Shown here piece by piece: positions 9,460 to 17,542 of a stretch of DNA of 64,000 nt (positions within the stretch are counted from its first letter, which is position 1; the number at the start of each line of letters is the position of its first letter). The notes beneath the pieces are model-generated. The model was not told the origin of the DNA, made no database searches, and saw nothing but the letters and a program-made list of their open reading frames with translations. The translations under genes and the position numbers were made by a program. Source of the DNA: Bryobacterales bacterium (lineage in GTDB: Bacteria; Acidobacteriota; Terriglobia; Bryobacterales; UBA6623); contig JAPPMG010000012.1 of assembly GCA_028819215.1 (NCBI GenBank), positions 1-64,000 of the forward strand, read 5' to 3'.

Positions 9460-10048
9460 GAACAACCAACCTGCTGATCGGCTCCGCGAGCCACGCGGGC
9501 AGCACCGCACGGACACTCGCGAGTTCCGCAAGATTCTCATCTGAGATCCGAGGCGCCAGCCGCTTCAATCCGTCGTGGACCTCTGCAGGCCCCAGCCATG
9601 AGAGGGCCCGCACGATGTTGCCAGCAAGCCGATTCGGCGCAACCAGTTGCCAGCGCGGAGCATGCCGCAACACCACCGGCTGGCCGTCAATCCAGAGCTT
9701 GCGATCAGGTCCGGAGGTCAGGAAGACCAAGCGCACCGGCACCTGATTCGTGAGACCGAGTCCATTGGCAGCGCCGCCGCCGCAAGGAACGATGACCTCG
9801 CCCCACAATTCCGAGAGCGATGGGATCACTTTCTCGATGGCAGGCGAGCGCATGCCGAATCGCGTCTCAATCGGTCGCATGTAGACACCCTGACAGATAC
9901 GCATAAGCCGACCGCGGCGAGCAAGCCGGGACAACGCCTGGTCAACCGCCGCACGAGTGCCCAGATGCAACAACGCGCTTGGGCAGAGAGGTGCGCCTTC
10001 GGGCAGACTCGCCGCATAGTCTTCGATCTGACGAGGTAAGCCGAGCAT
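9452..10048 (-). CDS. AbiEi-like antitoxin (DUF6088 family)
   Basis: 198 residues. The N-terminal 55 residues form a winged-helix region (LCPSALLHLGTRAAVDQALS then RLARRGRLMRICQGVYMRP) and the rest is the AbiEi-type C-terminal domain. Antitoxins of this family bind inverted repeats in their own promoter and counteract the nucleotidyltransferase toxin. The gene precedes and overlaps the toxin gene by 8 bases, the standard antitoxin-first order. A 7-base inverted repeat flanks a -10-like box 20-47 bases upstream of its ATG, consistent with autoregulation. Confidence 0.85.
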   Translation of the reverse strand: MLGLPRQIEDYAASLPEGAPLCPSALLHLGTRAAVDQALSRLARRGRLMRICQGVYMRPIETRFGMRSPAIEKVIPSLSELWGEVIVPCGGGAANGLGLTNQVPVRLVFLTSGPDRKLWIDGQPVVLRHAPRWQLVAPNRLAGNIVRALSWLGPAEVHDGLKRLAPRISDENLAELASVRAVLPAWLAEPISRLVVHA

Positions 10049-10067
10049 GATGGTCTGCCTCTATTGA

Positions 10068-10106
10068 TGTCAGAAATATCATAGCAAATCTGACAAACTT
10101 GTGGAA
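10068..10106 (-). promoter_or_regulatory. abiE promoter with operator-like inverted repeat
   Basis: Arms TGTCAGA (10068-10074) and TCTGACA (10089-10095) are exact reverse complements, 14 bases apart. On the minus strand a -10-like TATGAT (10078-10083) lies between them, with TTCCAC (10101-10106) 17 bases upstream as a weak -35. A repressor bound to both arms would cover the -10. The site is 20 bases from the antitoxin ATG. AbiEi-type autoregulation through inverted repeats is known; this particular site is inferred. Confidence 0.5.
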
Positions 10107-10155
10107 CGTTGAGACCACCCATGGAATCTTGCCGGACAAGATGGCGAACATCGTC

Positions 10156-10186
10156 GGATGGCAATTAGTCTCCGCCATTGCCATCC
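10156..10186. repeat. 10-base inverted repeat upstream of uxaC
   Basis: GGATGGCAAT (10156-10165) and ATTGCCATCC (10177-10186) are perfect reverse complements separated by 11 bases, in the gap between the divergent abiE genes and uxaC. The spacing gives a half-site centre distance of 21 bases, two helical turns, as expected for a dimeric regulator. It could equally form an RNA hairpin. It lies about 120 bases before the uxaC ATG. Confidence 0.5.
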
Positions 10187-10306
10187 ATCCACGCGTGGCT
10201 GAGATGAATGTTGATGGACGGAATCTTACGGGAATGCCCCGAATTGCTCCTGCGGCCGTAGCAGGTCGCCTTGTGCGTATGATGGGAATTGCACCGGAGC
10301 AGCCGG

Positions 10307-11713
10307 ATGTCCTTTATCCACGACGACTTCTTACTCCAGACCGAGCACGCCAAGCGGCTCTACCACGGCTACGCCAAGGGCGAGCCAATCCTTGACTACC
10401 ACTGCCACCTGCCGCCGGAGGACGTGGCTTCCAATCGGCAGTTCCAGAACTTATTCGAGATCTGGCTCGAGGGCGACCATTACAAATGGCGCGCCATGCG
10501 CGCGAACGGCGTGGACGAAGCCTATTGCACCGGCGAAGCTGACCCGCACGACAAGTTCTTGGCGTGGGCCAAGACGATGCCGCATACGTTGCGCAACCCC
10601 CTCTACCATTGGAGCCATCTTGAGCTGAAGCGCTATTTCGGCTTCGACGGCCTGCTCGACGAGTCCAATGCCGAAGAAGTCTGGCAGCTCTGCAACGACA
10701 AGCTGGCGACCGACGAACTCAGGGTGTTCGGCATTCTTCGCAGGTTCGATGTCCGGGCGCTCTGCACCACGGACGATCCGACAGACGATCTGTCACACCA
10801 CCGGGCGATTGCCGAGTCGGACCTCGAGACTAAAGTCTATCCAGCCTTTCGCCCGGACAAAGCGCTGACCGTGAACCAACCGGACACGTTTAACGCATGG
10901 GTAGCGAAGCTCGAGCAAGCCGCCAACCTGAAGATCAACTCCTTCCAAGGCTTCCTAGCTGTGCTGGCACAGCGGCACGACTTCTTTGACCAGATGGGCT
11001 GCCGCCTCTCAGACCACGGCCTGGACCACGCCTTCTGCGACTTCCCTGCCCAGGCGACTGCCAGCACGATCTTCAGCGCCGCGCGGAGCGGGCTCGCCGC
11101 CTCAGCAGAGGAGCATGGCCAGTTTGCCGCGTTCATGATGCTGTACTTCGGCCAGCTGGATTCCGCCAAGGGTTGGACCAAGCAGATGCATCTCGGCGCG
11201 CGCCGCAACAACAACACAAGGGGATTCCGCGCCGCCGGCGCGGACACGGGCTTCGATTCGATCGGAGACTGGCCCCAAGTAGACGCCCTAGGGCGGTACC
11301 TCGATCGCCTTGACCACGAGAACGCGCTGCCGCGCCTGGTCTTGTACAACAACAACCCGAACGACAACTACACCTTCGCAACCATGCTGGGCAACTTCCA
11401 GGACGGCAAGATTCCGGGGAAGATGCAATTCGGCTCGGGTTGGTGGTACCTCGATCAGAAGGAGGCGATGGAGTGGCAGTTGAACTGCCTGTCCAATGTC
11501 GGCCTGCTGTCCCGCTTCGTGGGCATGCTGACGGATTCACGGTCATTCATGTCCTATCCGCGCCACGAATACTTTCGCCGCGTGCTGTGCAACTTGCTCG
11601 GCAACGACATGGCCAAGGGCGAGATTCCCGACGACGAAGCGCTCGTGGGCGATCTGGTCCGGCGGTTGTGCTTTAGCAACGTTCGCGACTACCTCGCGCT
11701 CGCTGGAGTCTAA
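10307..11713 (+). CDS. uxaC: uronate isomerase UxaC
   Basis: 468 residues, the normal length for glucuronate/galacturonate isomerase of the amidohydrolase superfamily (D-glucuronate to D-fructuronate, D-galacturonate to D-tagaturonate). Recognised segments are the N-terminal FLLQTEHAKRLYHGYAKG, the metal-type ILDYHCHLPPEDVA, the block GDHYKWRAMRANGV, NPLYHWSHLELKRYFG and the C-terminal SGWWYLDQKEAMEWQLN plus TDSRSFMSYPRHEYFRR. A TTG at 10289 extends the frame, but the ATG at 10307 aligns with the family start (MSFIHDDFLL). Works with the uxaE product 5.5 kb upstream. Confidence 0.95.
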   Translation: MSFIHDDFLLQTEHAKRLYHGYAKGEPILDYHCHLPPEDVASNRQFQNLFEIWLEGDHYKWRAMRANGVDEAYCTGEADPHDKFLAWAKTMPHTLRNPLYHWSHLELKRYFGFDGLLDESNAEEVWQLCNDKLATDELRVFGILRRFDVRALCTTDDPTDDLSHHRAIAESDLETKVYPAFRPDKALTVNQPDTFNAWVAKLEQAANLKINSFQGFLAVLAQRHDFFDQMGCRLSDHGLDHAFCDFPAQATASTIFSAARSGLAASAEEHGQFAAFMMLYFGQLDSAKGWTKQMHLGARRNNNTRGFRAAGADTGFDSIGDWPQVDALGRYLDRLDHENALPRLVLYNNNPNDNYTFATMLGNFQDGKIPGKMQFGSGWWYLDQKEAMEWQLNCLSNVGLLSRFVGMLTDSRSFMSYPRHEYFRRVLCNLLGNDMAKGEIPDDEALVGDLVRRLCFSNVRDYLALAGV

Positions 11714-11761
11714 GGGGTACGGGAGAGCGGTGGCTGTGGCTTGGTCGCGGCCCGGCACATC

Positions 11762-13723
11762 ATGATCTCGCGACGGGCGTTCGCAACTTCCCTGCTTGCA
11801 GGAGCTTCCGGTGCGGGGCTCAGCTGCGGCCGGAAACCGCAGATCGCAGGAAACGGCCGCAGGGTGGTCGTGCTCGGCCTGGACGGCCTGGATCCCAAGA
11901 TCATCCAAGCCCTGATGGACGAAGGGCGGGCTCCGAACTTTAGCAAGCTGGCAGCGATGGGCTCGTTCCACGAGCTCGGCACGACCATGCCAGCGCTGAG
12001 CCCGGTGGCGTGGAGTACTTTCATCACCGGCACGGATCCGGGCAGTCACACGATCGCGGACTTCATCATGCGCGATCCGCTGACCTACCAACCGTACTTC
12101 TCGATTTGGGAGGCGAGCCCGCCCGCACGCACATTCAGCCTGGGCGACTACGAGCTCGCAATGGGTGGCCCGGGGATCGTCAACAAGCGCGTGGGGGTGC
12201 CATTCTGGACCTACCTCACCGACGCCGGAATTCCCTCCACGGTGATCAAGATCCCGACGAATTTTCCGGTCGACGACACCGCGACCCGGGCCCTGAGCGG
12301 CATGGGCACTCCAGACTTGGCAGACTCGTTCGGCCGATTCAACTACTTCACAACTGACGGGCAAGAGCTGTATCCCGGCTTGACCGGCGGGACTGTGCAT
12401 CACGTCACGCTCAGCGAGGGCCGCGTCACGGCAGAACTCGCCGGACCCGACGACTCGCTTCACAAGGACAAGCCCGCCACCTCGATACCCTTCACCGTTG
12501 ATGTCGATCCGGTCAACGCTGCAGTATTGGTGTCGATCCAAGGCCAGCAGTTCCTGCTCCAGGAGGGCGAGTACAGCGACTGGACGCGTGTGCGGTTCGG
12601 AATGGCTTCGGGCCTGGTGGGTGTCGCGGGCATCTGCCGCTTCTACCTCAAGCGGGCGCACCCGCACATGCAGCTGTACGTCACGCCCATCAACATCGAC
12701 CCGGCCGCGCAAGCAATGCCGGTCTCCCATCCTCAGGAGGTCGGCGGCGAGATCGCCGACGCGATCGGGCCGTTCTGGACCAAGGGCCTGCCGTCAGACA
12801 CGAAGGCCCTCGACTACCGCATCCTAGACGACGAGGGGTATGTCAAGCAGGCAGAGCTGATCCTAGAGGACCGCATACGGCTTTTCGAGCATGAGTGGGG
12901 GCGCTTTCGCGAGGGCCTGTTCTTCTTCTACGTCTCCAGCACCGACCAAGACACGCACATGTTATGGCGCAACATGGACGAGACCCATCCGATGCATGCT
13001 GCCAGCGATGTCCGCTACTCGGGGTATATCCACCACCTTTACGAAGAAATGGACAAGCTCCTGGGCCGAGTCCTGCCCGCAGCGGACGATGACACACTGC
13101 TGCTGGTGTGCTCTGACCACGGTTTCGCGCCGTTCGGCCGCCAGTTCCACCTCAACTCGTGGCTCCGTCAGCAGGGCTACCTAGCGATCAAGGACGAAGC
13201 CGCAAGCAAGGACAAGGCGAGCATCCTCGATATCGACTGGACAGCCACGGCGGCCTACGGCATCGGGTTCAACGGCCTGTATATCAACCGTCTGGGCAGA
13301 GAGGGCCAAGGCGCCTTGGGCGATGACGAGGCCGGCCGTCTGGCAGAGCGCATTGCCGGGGAACTGGAAGCGATCCGCGACCCGGACACTGGAGAGCGCC
13401 CGGTGCACCGGGCATATCGCAAAGGAGAAGTCTACAGCGGAGAATTCTCTCGCGACATGCCGGAACTGCTGGTCGGGTACACTCCCGGGTACCGCTCGTC
13501 TTCCGAGTCGGTGATGGGCGAGAGCAGCAGCGAGATCCTCAACCTCAACCCGTGGGCGTGGGCAGGAGATCACTCCATGGCAAGGGACCTTGTGCCGGGG
13601 TGCCTGTTCAGCAGCCACGCCGTCAGCATCGAACATCCCAACATCATGGACCTGCCGACGACCATCCTCGACTTCTTCGGAATGGCCAAGCCCTTCGGCT
13701 TGAAGGGCCGGGTCCTGCTATGA
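11762..13723 (+). CDS. exported type I phosphodiesterase / nucleotide pyrophosphatase family protein
   Basis: About 653 residues of the alkaline-phosphatase superfamily. The N-terminus SRRAFATSLLAGASGAGLSC looks like a Tat or lipoprotein signal, though the lipobox is weak. Metal and nucleophile motifs are VVLGLDGLDPKII near residue 40, SPVAWSTFITG near 80 (the Thr or Ser as nucleophile), SSTDQDTHMLW near 390, and VCSDHGFAPFG near 450. The usual predicted reaction is hydrolysis of phosphodiesters or phosphonates. The frame runs upstream to a TTG at 11741, but the ATG at 11762 fits the signal peptide. It follows uxaC by 48 bases; whether they share a pathway is unclear. Confidence 0.85.
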   Translation: MISRRAFATSLLAGASGAGLSCGRKPQIAGNGRRVVVLGLDGLDPKIIQALMDEGRAPNFSKLAAMGSFHELGTTMPALSPVAWSTFITGTDPGSHTIADFIMRDPLTYQPYFSIWEASPPARTFSLGDYELAMGGPGIVNKRVGVPFWTYLTDAGIPSTVIKIPTNFPVDDTATRALSGMGTPDLADSFGRFNYFTTDGQELYPGLTGGTVHHVTLSEGRVTAELAGPDDSLHKDKPATSIPFTVDVDPVNAAVLVSIQGQQFLLQEGEYSDWTRVRFGMASGLVGVAGICRFYLKRAHPHMQLYVTPINIDPAAQAMPVSHPQEVGGEIADAIGPFWTKGLPSDTKALDYRILDDEGYVKQAELILEDRIRLFEHEWGRFREGLFFFYVSSTDQDTHMLWRNMDETHPMHAASDVRYSGYIHHLYEEMDKLLGRVLPAADDDTLLLVCSDHGFAPFGRQFHLNSWLRQQGYLAIKDEAASKDKASILDIDWTATAAYGIGFNGLYINRLGREGQGALGDDEAGRLAERIAGELEAIRDPDTGERPVHRAYRKGEVYSGEFSRDMPELLVGYTPGYRSSSESVMGESSSEILNLNPWAWAGDHSMARDLVPGCLFSSHAVSIEHPNIMDLPTTILDFFGMAKPFGLKGRVLL

Positions 13724-13730
13724 CGCCTTG

Positions 13731-14543
13731 TCAGTCTTGGGCAAGCTCTTCGGAGCGCTCGCTGGCAGCCTCTACTGCGGCCAGCAAGGCGCCGCGCACG
13801 GCGTGCGACTCCAATTCCTGCAGCCCTGCGATGGTCGTTCCGCCGGGAGTCGAGACCTGGTCCTTCAGCACTGCGGGATGCAGCCCCTTCTCAAGCAGCA
13901 ACTTTGCCGAGCCAAACAGCAGCTGGCACGCGAGCTCCTGAGCTAGCGCAGGCTGGAGCCCCTTCTTTACCGCGCCGGCCACCAAGCCCTCTACGATCAA
14001 GCTCACGTAGGCCGGGCCACTGCCCGTCAAGCCCGTGACAGCGTGCATCTGGTGCTCTTCCACGCGCGCCACCCTGCCCACGGAACGGAAGATCGATTCG
14101 ACCTGCGACACCTGCTCTGAGGTGGCGAATCGGTTCGCGCAGATCGCCGTCGCGCTTTCGCCCACCAACATGGCGAGGTTGGGCATGACCCGCACAACCG
14201 GCCACTCGTCCGGGAGTTCCGCCTCTATGCGACCTATCTGGACGCCAGCAGCCACCGATACAACCGGGCAGGCCGGCGACAATGCGGGCCGAGCTTCTGC
14301 CAGCGCTCTGGAAAGGATGTGTGGCTTGACGGCGAAGACGAGCACGTCAGCCTGACCGGCAACTTCAGCAACTCCCGCCGGAACGAACGACGGGCCGATG
14401 CGACCGGCGAGTTCCCGGAGCCTTTCCTCGGCAACATCGAACGCAGCGACACGTGCCACCGCACCAGCCTCGAGAGCACCCTCGGCCAATGCGCCGCCCA
14501 GATTTCCAACCCCGACAATGCCGAGCGCTACACCACTGCTCAT
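13731..14543 (-). CDS. proC: pyrroline-5-carboxylate reductase
   Basis: 270 residues, full length for ProC, which reduces 1-pyrroline-5-carboxylate to proline with NAD(P)H. The Rossmann start LGIVGVGNLGGALAEG is at residues 7-22, and the family block VTGLTGSGPAYVSLIVEGL is near 165. The C-terminal substrate region has STPGGTTIAGLQELE. It is convergent with the upstream phosphodiesterase gene (7 bases apart) and stands alone, so it is probably housekeeping. Cytoplasmic. Confidence 0.95.
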   Translation of the reverse strand: MSSGVALGIVGVGNLGGALAEGALEAGAVARVAAFDVAEERLRELAGRIGPSFVPAGVAEVAGQADVLVFAVKPHILSRALAEARPALSPACPVVSVAAGVQIGRIEAELPDEWPVVRVMPNLAMLVGESATAICANRFATSEQVSQVESIFRSVGRVARVEEHQMHAVTGLTGSGPAYVSLIVEGLVAGAVKKGLQPALAQELACQLLFGSAKLLLEKGLHPAVLKDQVSTPGGTTIAGLQELESHAVRGALLAAVEAASERSEELAQD

Positions 14544-14603
14544 GAACCCAAGTGTACGACGCAGGGTGCGAGTTCGAATCAGATCCCGTCCCAGCGTGCT
14601 GAC

Positions 14604-16046
14604 TCAGCCCGCCGAATCCAGAAACTCGAACTCCCAGCCCGCATGGTCGTACTGGCTGCGAATGCGCCATGTCAGCAGTGCATCGAGCAGCTCTTGTTTC
14701 TTGGCCTGGCTGCCGTGATCGTTCCACAGATTCCGGACTTCGTCGGGATCATTGGCCAAGTCGAACAACTGGCCGTCCTCGGCATCCAAGAAGTGGACCA
14801 GCTTCCAGTCGCGCGTTCGAATCATGGTCTGGAAGTCATTGGTGGTGAAGTTCACGTCCCGAGCCGACTCGCAGAAGACCTGGTCCCGCCCTTCCCACGG
14901 CTCGCCCTGCAGTGCACCTAGCAGCGAATCGGCCTCCATCTTGCGCGGCGGTTCCAGCCCTGCCATCTCGAGAATCGTGGGCCCCAGATCTAGCAGCGAG
15001 CACAGCCCGTCCAGCCTGCGACCCCCGCCAAAGCGTTTCGGCGACCACACGATCAGGGGCATTCTCGCAACGGTGTCATACATCGTCCATTTCTGACTGT
15101 GTCCGTGGTCCGTCAAGCAGTCCCCGTGATCCGACGTGAAGATCACGATCGAGTTGTCGAGGTATCCGGTGGTTTCGAGAGTCTCCATGATCCTGCCGAT
15201 CTGTTCGTCGATCAGGGTCACGTTGCCGCAATAGTAGGCGCGCTGGCGGTGCCGTGCCTCACGCGACGGACGCCATTGATGCACGACCGAGTCGTGATCC
15301 ACTTCGCAGTTGTGCTGGATCATGCCGCGATATGCCTCGGGCTGGTTGTCGAGTTCCTCTTGTGTGACCTCGAGCAGCGGCAGATCCCTGTCCATGTACG
15401 GCTCGGAATAGCGCGTGGGCGGATCATACGGCGGGTGCGGCCCGGGAAACCCGATTTCCAGGAACAACGGCTCCGTCCTGGGGTAGTTCTCAAGCCACCA
15501 AGTGGCCGTCTCGCCCACGAAGGTGTCCGGATGCATGTCTTCGTCGATGGGCCACTCGAAGGCTCCTAGCCGCTCGCGGTAGTCCGGCATGCTGCGATAG
15601 GAGAGACGTCCGGGCTTCTTGAGCCCGCGAGCCTTCAAGGCCTTGTCCCACTCGTCAAAGAAGTAGCGGCCTTCCAAGTGCCTGTCTTTGTTTTCCACCG
15701 TGTAGCGCTGCCGGAACCCGAACAGTTCGTTGTAGGGAAAGGTGTGCATCTTGCCGATGTTGATCGTGTTGTAGCCGGAACGCTTCAGGTTCTCGACCCA
15801 ACAATGCCTCCAGCGGTCGCCGTTGCGCAGCACGCCGTGAGAGTGCGGATACTGACCGGTAAAGAGACTCGCGCGGCATGGCGCGCAAGATGCGGCAGGT
15901 ATGTAGCAATTGGTGAAAGTCACCCCTTCGCGCACGAGCCGGTCCAAGTTGGGCGTGTCCATGTGGCCATAGCCCAGTTCGCGAATCGTGTCGAAGCGTT
16001 GTTGATCGGTGATGATGAAGATGATGTTCGGCCGGGAGTCAGGCAT
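14604..16046 (-). CDS. sulfatase, formylglycine type
   Basis: 480 residues of the type I sulfatase family. Metal-site residues NIIFIITDQQ lie at 7-16. The formylglycine motif is Cys54-Ala-Pro-Cys-Arg58 followed by ASLFTGQYPHSHG; position 4 is Cys rather than the common Ser, still inside the C-x-P-x-R consensus. SDHGDCLTDHGHSQKW near 310 and the C-terminal RTRDWKLVHFLD are typical. No signal peptide is seen, so it may act in the cytoplasm unless the start is misjudged. The substrate (a sulfated sugar or phospho/choline-type ester) cannot be told from sequence. No formylglycine-generating enzyme is encoded in the window. Confidence 0.92.
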   Translation of the reverse strand: MPDSRPNIIFIITDQQRFDTIRELGYGHMDTPNLDRLVREGVTFTNCYIPAASCAPCRASLFTGQYPHSHGVLRNGDRWRHCWVENLKRSGYNTINIGKMHTFPYNELFGFRQRYTVENKDRHLEGRYFFDEWDKALKARGLKKPGRLSYRSMPDYRERLGAFEWPIDEDMHPDTFVGETATWWLENYPRTEPLFLEIGFPGPHPPYDPPTRYSEPYMDRDLPLLEVTQEELDNQPEAYRGMIQHNCEVDHDSVVHQWRPSREARHRQRAYYCGNVTLIDEQIGRIMETLETTGYLDNSIVIFTSDHGDCLTDHGHSQKWTMYDTVARMPLIVWSPKRFGGGRRLDGLCSLLDLGPTILEMAGLEPPRKMEADSLLGALQGEPWEGRDQVFCESARDVNFTTNDFQTMIRTRDWKLVHFLDAEDGQLFDLANDPDEVRNLWNDHGSQAKKQELLDALLTWRIRSQYDHAGWEFEFLDSAG

Positions 16047-16185
16047 TAACCTCGTATTCTAGTCAGCGGTTGCGGCAACGGCCCAAACCGCGAGCGGCGC
16101 CTAGGCACTGGGCGGTCGCATTCGCAAGCCCGCCAGCCTCGACACACGGGACGCCCGACCTTGGTCGCTGTCGCGAGCAGATGCG

Positions 16186-17538
16186 TTACGCGAGGCCGCC
16201 CAGCGGCTCGGTGCTGTCCCCGAACGAACCGACATCGTGCAGACCCATCCTGTGCATCAAGGCCAGGTATAGGTTGCACAACGGCGTGTCCTCTTTTGCG
16301 GCCAGCCTTCGCCCCGGACGCAGCGAGCCCTTGCCCCGCCCTGCCAAGACTAGCGGAAGGTTCGATGGATCGTGGGCGTTGCCGTCGCGCAGCGAGGATC
16401 CGAACATCACCATGGAATTGTCCAGCAGGGACGAGCCGCCCTCGTCCAAGTCCCGCATGCGGGTCAGGAAGTACGCGGTCTGGCGCACGTGCCAGTTGAT
16501 GATCGCCTCGTATTGGGCGAGCCGATCGGGCTCGTTGCGATGGTGCGAGATTCCGTGGAAGGTGCTGTTTACACCGTCAAGGAAGGAGAAGTTCCGGCCG
16601 GTCTGAGCGTCGCCATACATGAACGTCGCGACTCGCGTGGTGTCAGTCCAGAAAGCCAGCAGCAGGATGTCCAGCATCAGCCGCACATGTTCTTCGTGGC
16701 TTTCGGGGATGCCGTCGTCGGGTCGCCTTACCCCCAAGTCGCCTTCGTTGATCCAGCGCTGCTGGGGCTTCATCGAGGCCTGGATGCGAGCCTCCACCGA
16801 GCGGACCGATTCCATGTACTCGTCGAGCTTGTGCCGGTCACGCCCGCTGCCGCGCCTTCGCACGGCGGCGGCCTCGTCGAGCACGACGTCCAAGATGCTG
16901 GCCTCGTCGCGCTGGCGCGAAGAGGGCGTCCCGTCAGCCCCCGGAGCGCCATTGCGGAAGAGCCTGTCAAACGCGAGCGCGGGGACGATTTCCTTGGCCG
17001 CCGGCGTGTGCGGGTCTCGCCAAGAAATATACGATCCAACGATCCGCGCGAATCCGCCGCCGATGTTGTCGACGCCTGTTCGGGGGGCGTCGACCCCGAA
17101 GTGAACGGCCGGCAGCGGTGTGTGCGTCCCGATGCGACTGGAGATCAGTTGATCTACAGACGTGCCCCCGGTGTTGATGTCCCTGCCCGTGGAACGCTCG
17201 ACATATCCCCCGGAGAGCCAAGCTGGCACTTTCGCCCAGTGGCCATTGCGACCGACCGCGTTCGCGTTCCACAGGTTCTCCAGCAACAAGATCTCGTTCT
17301 TCAGGGGGGCCAGCGGTTCGAGATGCTCCTTGATCGCGTAGTCGTCCCCCGAACCTTCCGGGAACCACTTGTCCGGATTCACGCCGCACGGCATGAACAG
17401 GAACGCAAGGCGCAGCGGTGGCTCTGCCAGCTTGCCCGGCCCCACGGCCGCCGCAGGCGCCAAGGCTTCCAGCCACGGCAGCGCCAGGCTCACGCCTGCT
17501 CCGCGCAGGATTGTCCGGCGAGACAGGGACTGTCGCAT
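16186..17538 (-). CDS. DUF1552 (HXXSHH) Tat-exported protein
   Basis: 450 residues. The N-terminus SLSRRTILRGAGVSLALPWL is a twin-arginine signal. The family hallmark HXXSHH is present as His328-Gly-Ile-Ser331-His332-His333. Other conserved blocks are FLFMPCGVNPDKW near 47, LLLENLWNAN near 84 and KLDEYMESVRSVEARI near 237. The family has no proven activity. It begins 4 bases after the DUF1592 gene stop, the standard pair order, so the two products likely form one exported system. The gene is the last of this minus-strand pair. Confidence 0.9.
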   Translation of the reverse strand: MRQSLSRRTILRGAGVSLALPWLEALAPAAAVGPGKLAEPPLRLAFLFMPCGVNPDKWFPEGSGDDYAIKEHLEPLAPLKNEILLLENLWNANAVGRNGHWAKVPAWLSGGYVERSTGRDINTGGTSVDQLISSRIGTHTPLPAVHFGVDAPRTGVDNIGGGFARIVGSYISWRDPHTPAAKEIVPALAFDRLFRNGAPGADGTPSSRQRDEASILDVVLDEAAAVRRRGSGRDRHKLDEYMESVRSVEARIQASMKPQQRWINEGDLGVRRPDDGIPESHEEHVRLMLDILLLAFWTDTTRVATFMYGDAQTGRNFSFLDGVNSTFHGISHHRNEPDRLAQYEAIINWHVRQTAYFLTRMRDLDEGGSSLLDNSMVMFGSSLRDGNAHDPSNLPLVLAGRGKGSLRPGRRLAAKEDTPLCNLYLALMHRMGLHDVGSFGDSTEPLGGLA

Positions 17539-17542
17539 CGAT

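Noticed and set aside
10189-10198. CCACGCGTGG 10-base palindrome near uxaC
   Set aside because: Short, GC-rich palindromes of this size occur often by chance; the nearby 10-base inverted repeat with a spacer is more convincing.
14562-14584. GTTCGAATC sequence resembling a tRNA T-loop between proC and a sulfatase gene
   Set aside because: The bases on both sides do not form a T-arm stem, and no acceptor or anticodon arms are present.
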